The notes below the pieces were generated by a model. It saw nothing but the letters and a program-made list of their open reading frames with translations. It was not told the DNA's origin and made no database searches. A stretch of 64,000 bases of DNA, from the NCBI GenBank assembly GCA_903813345.2, contig CAIIXF020000007.1, positions 5,771,730 through 5,835,729 of the forward strand. The letters are read 5' to 3'. This DNA is from Owenia fusiformis. Its lineage: Eukaryota > Annelida > Polychaeta > Sabellida > Oweniidae. A program made the translations under genes and the position numbers. Positions 20,918 to 32,900 of this stretch are shown here, in pieces; within the stretch, counting starts at the first letter, position 1, and every line of letters starts with the position of its first letter.

Positions 20918-23900
20918 CTATAATTATAATGATTTATAACTATCAGCTTTTGGAATCTTTTCTGACCTCAAGATCTATAAACAGGTTTCTAAGAAATTCT
21001 CACAATTTTACAATATTTTATGGTCACAACATTCCATGTCATGCCTTCCTTCAACAGTCAAACAGAGTTTCCTTTATTTCATAAATTTGTTTTGATTGAT
21101 ATGGTTGTTTGGCAAGGCCATTAAAAAGTGAACTCGCCTCTTTAATTCTAATGAATTTGCACATTTCTACATCTTCGTCTACAACTTAATTTGATATTTT
21201 TTCGGATGAAATCAGGTTTTCAAGGGAAACACTTGTATTGGACAATTCCATTCAAAATGGATTGAATAAAAGATCCATACGAGCATATATGATAATAATC
21301 GTATAATCTGAGACTAATATACTCTAAATGTTAGTCTCAGGTATAATCCATTATTTTCATCTATAAGTTTTCTCAATTTATTCTTCTATACAAGTTCTCC
21401 AAAGCCTCATGTTTATCACAAAATGGTTGTTCAAATGTTGAACAAAAAGTGGTGACATATTGTGTCATACCTGAGACTAACATAAAATGATGGTCTCAGG
21501 TCATACATACTGATATTATTATCAAGAAAATCTCAGCTTATAAATAATGATTTAAGCCACTATACAGAAACTAGTGAATGTACTATATGGTACATCCACA
21601 GGCCCGCAGCCAGGCGAACCCCTCACTCTCTGGCCAGAAATTCTTTCAAAATCATGTAGCTTTTCACGATTTTGAGCATTTTCATGTGATTTTGGCCCAA
21701 ATCTGTCAAAGCATAGTGAATCCCCCTAGAATTTTCTGAAAAGAGAACCCCCTTGTCAAAAGCTGGCTAAAATCCTGATCCATATTGAAATACCTACTTA
21801 ACAAGATCAGGGTAGAACTGCTTATCCCATCCACTGTAGAGTGAAGTGGACACATAGAGACGTTTGCCATCTAGACTGAGTTGGATCATCTGAGGTCCAC
21901 CTTCTACACGCTTTCCATTGAAGAACAAAGGATCAGGTTGTTCCTACGGAAACACAGGATTAAATGTGTGAAATAAACTTTATCATATTTTAAAGATTGC
22001 AGCAGTGCAGATCCTTGCAGTATAAAATTCCACTGAGCAAAATAAAGTGAATCAAATCACACATTTTGAGAACTCAATGATGGAAATAACCTAAAGATAA
22101 CAGTAAGAGTCTCCCTTTGGCAATTGGCAAAACTCTTATGAAGATATTGTATACCTTGTAAAGTAGTTTTATTTTTTATATGAACTAAATAAGAGTAGTT
22201 TAATCACAATCACAATATTTTATTGTGATCTCAATGTGAACTGTTTTGATATTAAATTATGAGTACATAATGTATGTGTACAAATACAGGGTGGCCCAAA
22301 AGCACCATTTTTGTGTGTATGTATGTACCTGTAGCTCCTCATCTTGTTGTACTCTTACAGTACTGTCCTTGCAACAGCTACCTCCTAGCCATACCTATAT
22401 AACAGTTCAATGTATTATATTAATATTAGTAACAGAAATACAATAATTTACCTATCAAGAGGTTGAAAGTTTCAGTAGTTTGGTTTGGTCATCTGTGAAC
22501 TGAGATTTCACTGTCAACCAAGGCTACGTGTAGATGAGATTTAAGATTGAATAAGATTGATTGTTTATTCAAGTTGACATCATGTTGCTTACCTGTCCAA
22601 CGAGCTTAGGATGTCTGCGGTCAGTGACGTCATATTGTCTGATATCTCCGTGGAGCCAGTTACTGAAGTACAGGAATCTGTCATCCAGAGACAGTAAAAT
22701 ATCTGTGATAAGGCCTGAAAACAACAATTTATAATGTAAGATATATAGGATTACTATCAAAAATTCCATATTTTCTGGTTGCTATGTTTTTAAATGTGTG
22801 GTTCATCAGGCTCAACTGGCCATCTTATTTTATTCTCGAAAATTACAATGATTCTCTTTTTGAAACGCTCTCAAAAATTATTCCCCATGGTAAAGGTTGG
22901 ATAAAAATAATGTGTAGAAATGGAAAAGAAACATTTTTTTTAATTTGCATCAACATAATACAACTACATGTGCAGGTATATACAAATTTATGACAAAACA
23001 ATGGAAAGTCAAAATAAAACAATCGGCTGATATAAGATGTACTCTCAGAGAAGAATCATTGACCACAAGATATGGCCCAAGGTTTACCTGGCATAACAGG
23101 AAGTGCCCATCCTTCTACCTTTTTTGGAGGTATAGCAATCACTTTCTCTGCATCCCATGTTCCTTCCTGCAACAAACATCACAAATATGCAGGTCATATA
23201 GAATAAAAGGTTCTAATATACACTGTAGCCTCACAATTCTGAATTCACATGTACAGTCTGCTGAGTGGCATTATAGATAAAGCAGGGGTTAACATGTTTA
23301 AATGAACTTAATGGAAGTATAATCAACTCAAAAATGTACTGAAATGCTCATATGACAGTATGGTGAGATCTGGCTAGTACTATTTTTATAATTTGGTCAT
23401 ACTAATGGCCTGTAACTATTTCCTAAACTGAAGAGATTACAGAAGTCACAAGTTGCAATGTGTATATACAAAAACAATAAATACTTATACTATCCTTAAT
23501 AAAGGGGCAACAAAAACTAGAGTTACTTTCTAAGGTCAAAAAGTTCTGGCTCTATTTCAAGAGAATGCTTTGATTTATAAGATTATTTGGCAACTTTTGA
23601 AAAACTGGACATTTCCCTTTCCAAATCTTTTCTTCTTCATCTTAATTCTTCAATAATGTTCAAAGAGCGAGGGAAAGTATCGCAACAGATTTTTGACAGT
23701 AAATAATTTTTTTCTAGTAGTTTCTGGCTGTACAAAAATGAATGCATATGAAAGGCCAATGTATAATCTTTAAGAAAAATTCAAAAAATGGTTTCAAGAT
23801 CAATTGGATTATCTCATAAGCCATGTTTAATCCACCCATCAACAAGCTTTTTTTCAAAATACAATCATCATTTTCACCATCGTCCCTCATTTTTTTTACA

Positions 23901-26900
23901 ATTTTCAAGCAAAGTTACATTGTACTTGAACACATGTTTCATCACTTAAAATATATAAGGAACTCCTCGTGGATTAGGATTATGATAATCCTATATAAGG
24001 GGATCCAATGGGGCTATGCTTTTAGTACAGCACACTCATATAAGATGTCATTAGTGTGCCATCAAGTTAGTTCAAAATGTTTTCATAAATGAATGGTTGG
24101 ACTTGTTTGATCCCCTGCTGTTTGATCCCCTGTTTAATCAATGGAGCATAACCGCAGCATTTCCCAAAAAATTCTGAATACCTGTCAAGTTGACTGTTTA
24201 ATGTTTGAGTGCAGTTAAACCTGTGTTCGTGTGTAAGTTGCTAAGAAATTCTAAATACCTCTCTTTATGATAATTTCTATGATGCCTTATTATAGCATTT
24301 ACTTTGAACAGGTTTTCTGTATCTTGTTTATCAGTAATGATTCACGAGGTACAGTGCTATTAAAATCATAAATACAGTACAAGAATTTAGTACATCATAC
24401 CTTTGCCAATAATTTTAGTAAGACAAATATTTTGATCCAGCTTCTGAAAAAACATTGAACATGTTTCTATATGATGATGTGTTATAACACACTTCCTTAT
24501 TTGAGTTTATCTCCAGATTGATTATTCAAATAATGAAATGAAGGATGATATGCTAAGAATAATTTTTGCATATTCATCAATTCAAGAAATGTTATCCCAA
24601 GAAAATGTTATGAGTAACATACACTCTTACCTTAATGTTAACATTAGGGAGATTAAGCTTGCATATAAAATCGAAACGCCAACCTATGACCAATCGCCCA
24701 TACAAATGCATCGCTAAATATTTTCCATTCACATTTAGGTTGTGAAAAACATTGCAAGCTTAAAGTCCCTATTGAGAGTCTCTGAAAACCACAATCAATA
24801 CCATTGAGTGTGTGGTGTATACTACCTTTATCATTATTTCTAAGATTTACAATAACATATTTTTAGCAAAATGTCCGATTTTCTTCCATATTAATGTGAA
24901 CAAATATAAACAAACATAGAATGATTCTATTGGTTGAGTCAACAATTTCAGTTATTAGGGAGGTTAAGATCGCACTATTTTGATGAACGTACACATGGAA
25001 TGTGTAAACTTATGGTCCCCTATTCACGGTGTTATAGCATGACGGTTACGTCAAGGCGATTTGCAAAATTTTGCGGTAACGATAACAAAAAATGGCGGAT
25101 GGGAAAGGCAGCATCTCCTCTTTCTCGCCTGTAGGCAATATTCACAGATAAGATTTCCTTTTAAACTAGTTCCATTCGGTGACGTATATATGGATGGTTA
25201 TAAAGACTGGGTCAAATCTGCCAGGTGGTCTACAAGAAACAGAATATAATCTGTAAACCTACCGACTGAGATATCAAAGTTTATAAGTTTTGGTCCATTC
25301 TCGTGTTGTCTCAGTACATGAGCCACTCAAAATATTAACTGTTAGTATAAGTAAACTGTGTATAACTACTGCAAATTCAAAATACATTATAATGGCTTGA
25401 GTAGAACATATTAGGTGGTTTCCAATGCTCAATTGGCTTTGTATGATCGTATGTAGGTTACATCTATATACCACAAGGTTTTTAGGCAATGTAGACCATG
25501 CCCTAACAACAAAAACAAAAATAAACAAATTACTAAATTTTTATGTAGTTTTGAATTTCAAACTCGACAGTTTTTCTCTTATTTCATGTTATCCCCGGGC
25601 ATCATTTTGCAAAGGCTACGTTCAAAATATACATTACTGAAAGTATCACCGAATGCGATTCTTACATAAATCGTTCATCCTTTCGATACACAGAAGTAGA
25701 AAATAATGCGCCAACCTTAGTTTTCTCTTCCATCGCGGCCATTTTATTGGATAAATCAGTGAACGTAGCTGTCCAACCTCGTTTTCAGAGGTGGCGTAAC
25801 CGTCATGCTATAACACCGTGCTATTGACTATTTTCACATCACTGGCCTCTTTTTGCCTGATTGATATAATGCCAATTGATGTAATGGTCCCCAGTTATTC
25901 CAGTTGAGAGATGGACAACATTACTGGGGGTCATAACAGTACTCGTTCATGTTCAAGTTCTCACACAAGTGTTTTACACAGTCTGTAGCCAGCTTTTACC
26001 AAGGGGTAGGAGCAGTTTTACCAAGGGCAAAGCTTTTGCCTAGGGATGAACTTTTTGACAGTTTTGGCTAAAAAATCATGCGAAGTGCTCAGATTGGTGA
26101 GAAACTGCATCCTTTTGAAAGAATCTCTTGGGGGAGCAGCAGCTCCCTTTATCTCTCCCCCTCTACCTGCCTATGAGCCTGTGTACTTAACCTCTCTAAT
26201 GTTCATGATCAATACTAAATGTAAAATTTTCACATTTTTCATATTTCTACTATTCATATTGACCAATCCCCATTCATGTCATTTTAACAGGTCCTTAATC
26301 CCTTGTTTTCTAGTCGTATGTGCTTTTATTATTCAGTTTCACAATCTATTGTTTTGCCATGCCAGTTCTACATGTTTGCATGCTGAGTTTGTTTTATGTA
26401 ATGTTTTTTGTTCCTTATATGGTTTACACATTCACTCAGTTGAGTTGGGGTGTTGTTTGTGACTGTACATACACAAAGCATTTCAAATATATATTTTAGA
26501 AAACATTTTATATTTGATTCCCACCCAAGGGTCTTCCACTCACCCATTAACATAAACAAAACATGAACTCTAATAAAAATGCCAACAAGACTGCAAGGGA
26601 AACTTAATCTATGAATTGGACGACCCTCTCCCACGGTGTATAATCCAAACGCTCCTACATACACGACGGAGCGTTTCATTACTGAAATTAAACAAAGAAA
26701 CGCTCCGGAGTAGGAAAACTGTCTGGCGGGAATGATGAGCCGTCTGACAATTTCCCCAATAATGGGACTAAGAGGTATGAGTTACATATTTCGAGTATAC
26801 CATTCGATGGGTGTGATATTCATGTTGTACGTGGCTGGCTGTTGACGTTTGAAGCAATTGGGAAGAGCTGTACGAAGCAGTATAGTTATCAAAATTCAAA

Positions 26901-29900
26901 AACGTATTTGTCATTCTACCGGTCAAAACCCCTTTTGTCGATACATGTGATTAGTTGAGCCAAGATAAGAGCACCAACGTATATTTTAGTCAAATTCCAA
27001 TGCTTCAACGCACCATACATTATCGTAATAGTGATTTGATGACCGAAAATCCAGTCTTAAAAATGATGACATTCTCATATTCAAGAAACGCTCCGATCTG
27101 GTTAACACAGTGAATTGAAAACGCTCCGGTAGTCTAGATCAGTTAAGGAAATATATAGCTTGCCTTTCCTTTTCAGGAAGAGAAAGAAAAGATCTATTAT
27201 ACCCCTTGGCATCAATAGAAGAAAGATTAATTCACATGTAACTTTTCGTTTTTTTCTATAGTTTTATGATTTAGCACATATGTAGGCATGACATCATCTA
27301 ATGTAGGCTTAAATCAGCTAGTTGCACGTTTAGCACCACCAGGTTCAGATGTTTCAATTTGCCTAACAAGTACAACACGTTTTTGAGAGATAGATTCGAT
27401 TCGGAACTCTTCTCTAATAATCTGAAAATGATATCAAAACAAAATGGTAAGAGCGTTTCTAAAATTGTGGTCTAAATCGACGGAGCGTTTCGAGGAAAAC
27501 AAGCGATTTCTCGAGAACAAGTAATGGATTTGGACTGGGATTTTAGGAAATGAGAATATACGAGTTTGTGATCTACTACTTAAACAGAAAGATTAACGTT
27601 TTCATAGAAATACTAGTTTAATTCGTAATTTGTGGTCAAATCGTTATCTTCAGATTCGTTCGATCTACACTACGGAGCTTTGATCAAGCAAATAACAGTT
27701 TACCACCAGAAGTTGAATAAATAAGATCTTTGCTCACGGTATTGTTCATCGAATGGTACATAATATTTCACCATGACATATGATATGTAAGAGAAACGAG
27801 AGAAACAATACTTAGGGTCATAGTAGAATCTTCATTAGCCGCCATTTTATTTCGCTCCGGAGCGTTTCCGCGTAAATGTAACGCTCCGTCGTGCATGTAG
27901 GAGCGTTTGGGTTATACACCGTGTCTCCCCTAGGCACATTTTCTGTCAACATCCTGCAATTTTTCACCACTTTAGTACTTTTCAAGTGATGTTCGGATGA
28001 TGCTTTCATTTAATTGCTTGCACTGATGGTTTCTCTTGAAAATTCATGCACATAAGGTGATCTAGTATTTCAACACAGGACCCTGAATGTGCTATTTGAG
28101 CTTGAAGTAGAAGTATTCATAGTATTACTGTTTGTATTATTAAGCTCTATGATTTTTCAATAGGCTAACTCAGTCAGTGAATGCAGGATTAAAACACAAC
28201 ACACATGAGTAATTCACCCACCTATGCATGTTATTATTGAAAAACATTGCCATCTTTTACATCACTCCTAAATTATTTTTGTAAACATGCATTTTAAGAG
28301 GTTCATTTTTTCAAAAAAAACTCAAAAACAAACTTCATGGAGTTCCTTACATATTTTACTTGATGAAACATGTGTTCAAGTACAATGTAACTTTGCATGA
28401 AAAATTGTAAAAAAATGAGGGACGATGGTGAAAATGACGAATGTATTTTGAAAAAGCTTGTTGATGGGTGGATTATACATGGATTATAAGATAATCCAAT
28501 TGATCTGGAAACTATTCTTTGAACTTTTCTTGAAGATTATAGATTCGCCTTTCCCAAGCATTTACTTTTTACAGCCAGAAACTACTCACAAAAAAATTAT
28601 CAACTGTCAAAATTATCAAAAGTCTGTTGCGATACTTTCCCTGCTCCTTTGATCATGATACATGTATCTTGATCTTTCATTCAGAAAACAAAGTTAAGAC
28701 TTTATAGGAATAATGCTGGCATGCTTCTGGAAATCTCTATATGAAACAATTTAATGCACATCATAATTTTAGTACTTGGGGTTTGGACTCCTGAACTAAA
28801 CTTACTTCAGTTCTGAAGAATCTGAATATAGTTGAGCTCAGGGCGCATCCTACAAACCCCTCAGTTGCTTTTGGGTCGTGCATGAAGCGGATCTCTAGTG
28901 GTATCATACCATCAGGTCCCAAATCAATCCTCTGGGAGAGAGTTCTGTTGGTCCAGTCCCATACATTCAGTGAGCGACCATAGCGACCTACATGAACATT
29001 ACAAGTTCACATACACATGTAAGGCACACATGAGAAAGCACAAGATTGCACAGTGAGTAATAAAATCTTACCATAATCAATTGGAAAAAGTATTTGAAAG
29101 AGTTATTTCATAATGTTTCATTGCCACGGTAGAATTCTGTCTAAGTCAATCTGAACAAAATCTCTTGTGTCATCTTTTCTCTCATCTTTTTTTGCTTTAA
29201 TAACTTGTACCAATGAGGAATGGAAGTCAGAATGTAACATCAATATTCTCTAACATAGCTAGTGTTAGTCCTGGAGTCGTATTTCTCACTTCAAAATTTG
29301 AAACGCAAGTTTTGGTCTTATTACTAAAACAAAAAAATCAAAAAACACAAGAAATGATCAAGATAAGGTAAATGCCAGACAATAATGACGCCTGAGCTTT
29401 GTTAGAGAATATTGTTCATTCTCCCCGCAGCCGTAAAAATATAGACATGATCGGCAATATCGCATTACTTGGAGATTAAAGAATATCGAGTTGGAACTCT
29501 GGCTTCCAATCCGCCTTGCAACTTGTAGAATATAATAGCTTCAAACATTTCAGATCTAATTTAAAATTCATTAAAAAGAATAAATGAAATTATTTGACAA
29601 ACAAGAATTCGTTATTGCTATATTATAAAAATACTTCAAATGTGAGTACTGTATACAAATGCAAGTGTGATGGCGTGCGTACCTTTAGCACAATCTGCAG
29701 GGTCAAAGCCTTGAAGTAAAGCCCTTGGCACACCCCATTCAGTGCTAATCATCACATTGTGCTTAGGTTGATACCAGAAGTCGTAGCCCATTGAGGCGGC
29801 AGTCTCCTCCCAGTTGCCAACAACATTGAAGTTCTCTCCATCAATCAGGACAAATCCTCCTGTAAACAAATGTTATTTTAAAATCCTCTCTATCAATCAG

Positions 29901-32900
29901 GATTAATCCTCCTGTAAACATATGTTATTTTAAAATCCTTTCTTTCAATCAGGATAAATCCTCCTGTAAACACATGTTATTTTAAAATCCTCTCCATCAA
30001 TCAGGATAAATTCTCCTGTAAACACATCTTATTTTAAAATCCTATCTATCAACAAAGATGAATCCTCTTATAAATACATGGTTTTAAAATCATCTCTATC
30101 AATCAGGATAAATCTTCCTGTTTTATGTTATTTAAAAAGCATCTACATCAATAAGGATGAATTCTCCTGAAAAAACCTATTCAGAATAAATCTTCTTGAA
30201 AATACATGCTATTTTAAAATCCTCTCTATTAATCAGGATAATCCTCCTGAACATCTTTCAATCAGCCAAGAGGAAATGAATCCAAGGTCATTTGCACTTA
30301 TGTGTAGTCTTTCTTAAATAGTGAAAACATGTGATAGCCTATTGAAGGAAATATGAAAGGAAAATGAGTATCCATGAAAAGGCATATTTTAGAACATTCC
30401 GTAAACTAGGTTTTATAATTTTATCTTGCTTAGTATAATTTGCTTTTTTGCCATATTCTGGGTATTTGCTTCTACATGTATATAATTTGGCATATTCAAA
30501 ATATCACAGAAAACCATTAAATTGATAGTCAGAGTTTGTTCATTTTGTGCAGAATTGGTAAATCCCTATTTATTCAGATAACAATTTTATCTCATTTTGT
30601 TTGCATGCTAGTGCTTGCAATCAATAAACCTCAAAGGGGCTCGAACTCTGATCCTAAAATACTCAATAAACAAGAAATAAACTACGAACCTACTTTTCTG
30701 TAAATATTAAAATTCGAAAAATTAAAACAGAAATTTTCATTGTAATATAGTCATTGATAGTGTTAGTTGTATCTTGCTGCTCTTTATTAGTTTGTTTCTG
30801 AAGTAACTTACAGGTTGAGCCAACTTTAGATGAATCTTGGCAAACATTGTATAATGTCTGCAATATCAATAGATTGTTCTTAAACTACTGATATAACCAG
30901 AACAACGGCAACGCCAAAGCGTAGCGAATCCCATCGAACAGAAATGGCTGGCATTTTTACAAACGAAGCGCAAATATCATAAAACAACACACCAGAAAGG
31001 CCACCATTTTCAAAATGGTTGCTCACTAGCCAAGTTGTCATCAGAAGAAATAATATGCTTTTAAGTAGCCACCTCTAAAATTTTTTGAAAAATCGCACAC
31101 ATACTTGTAAAATAACACACGTAAAAATGGTGGCCCCAAAGTTTTATAAAACAATGTGCCATGCTTAAAGTATTCACATATCAAATATGAACAAAATCGC
31201 TCCACTACTTTTCGAGTTATAGTAAAATACGTTAAAATGGCGGCCATTTTTCAAAATGGCCACCTTCTACCAAAAGCGTCATTAGAAATAGACGGTGTTC
31301 CATGCTTATAGTATTTACATACCAAATATGAACAAAATCGCTCCACTACTTTTCGAGTATTAGTAAAATACGTTAAAATGGCGGCCATTTTTCAAAATTG
31401 TTTTCAAAATGGCCGCCTTCTACCAAAAGTGTCATAGGACAGTGTGCCATGCTTATAGTATTCACATACCAAATATGAACAAAATTGCTCCACTACTTTT
31501 CGAGTTATAGTAAAATACATTAAAATGGCGGCCATTTTTAAAAATATTTTTCAAAATGGCCGCCTTCTACCAAAAGTGTCATAGGACAGTGTGCCATGCT
31601 TATAGTATTCACATACCAAATATGAACAAAATCGCTCCACTACTTTTCGAGTTATAGTAAAATACGTTAAAATGGCGGCCATTTTTCAAAATGGCTGCCA
31701 TTTTTCAAAATGGCTGCCTTCTACCAAAAGTGTCTTTAGACAGTGTGCAATGCTTATAGTATTTACACACCAAATATGAACAAAATCACTCCACTTTTTT
31801 TTGAGTTACAGCAAAAATCGTAAAATGACGAGTAAAGGCCGCCATTTTTCAAGATGGCTGCCATGTGCTTTTTAATATCTACATTTGTAGCATTATTAAT
31901 GTCCTTTATAATTTTTTTACATTTAAAACATATTGCTATTACAGTTTTACATATTGCACCTAAATTACTGTAAAATCGTCACTAAAATGGCCGCCATTTT
32001 GAAATGAGCGGCCATTTTGAAAATCGGCTTTCGAGCAGAACTTCTACCCCCATAGGGTATATGTGTACGAAATATGAACAAAATCGGGCCAACGGTATTT
32101 GAGTTATTGCCCGGACGTACGTACGGACGGACGGACGGACGGACGTACGTACGGACGGACGGACGGACGTACGTACGTACGTACGGACGGACGGACGGAC
32201 GCGTTCCCTATATCCCTCCGAACTTTGTTCGATGGGATAATGATTAAATTGGAATTTGAACTTCTGACTTGTAAATTATTATCTTGTAAGTAGAAGTAAA
32301 TGATTAATAAATATATCACCATCTCTTGTTTTGAAGATATGTAGGTCTTTATGTACATGTAATCCAGACACAGCTGGAAATTTGCATAAAAATTCCATAC
32401 TTGACATATACTGTAACTTGACGAAATACTCAACCTTTTAAAATTGTACTGAATGCAAGGCTAAACCCCTGTGATATGAATAATAACTAGATATATGACA
32501 ACAAAAGGCATAATTTATTTTGTGCATACGTGATCACAAGCATGTATGAGGATTGAAATGCTATACACCAAAATAAGAGTCAAATATATAGACCAGCCAC
32601 GTCATGTCAAGGTTATAAATTATACAGACTTTATGAGTCTAGATACAATAAATTTATAATCAACATAATAGGCCAGTCTACAGCAAGCATTTTGGGAAGT
32701 CAGAGGGCCACTTGTTGTTTTCTGAAAGATTACTTTATGTAGCATCAATTCACATATGTCTGGGTCGTATTAGTTTGTGGACGAAGGATTCTGAGCCTTT
32801 TTACCCCCCTAGAATAATATTTGAGGGGGGTATTAGATAATCATTCCATGAGGGCCACTTGTTGTTTTCTTAAAGATTACTTTATGTAGCATCAATTCAC

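Larger units (their letters stand above)
23660..28652. repeat. Long inverted repeat pair within SELENBP1 intron 6
   Basis: About 330 bp at 23660-23990 is repeated in inverse orientation at 28318-28652. Examples are GGGAAAGTATCGCAACAGA vs TCTGTTGCGATACTTTCCC, and TACATTGTACTTGAACACATG vs CATGTGTTCAAGTACAATGTA. The 4.3-kb loop holds elements C and D. It could be the ends of one old element or two copies facing each other. Confidence 0.8.

Noticed and set aside
17930-22300. CAGGGTGGCCCAAAAG at 17931 and 22286 as element ends
   Set aside because: No matching inverted end or target duplication was found for either; they may be fragments of CAGGGTG-type repeats.
14940-25249. A 61-62-codon frame shared by 14940-15125 and 25061-25249
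   Set aside because: It lacks an ATG (starts TTG), lies in homologous parts of transposable elements B and C, and its similarity is explained by the elements being related.
32099-32433. Frames rich in RTDGRTDG or VRPSVRP
   Set aside because: Translation of the GGAC/GTAC simple repeat.
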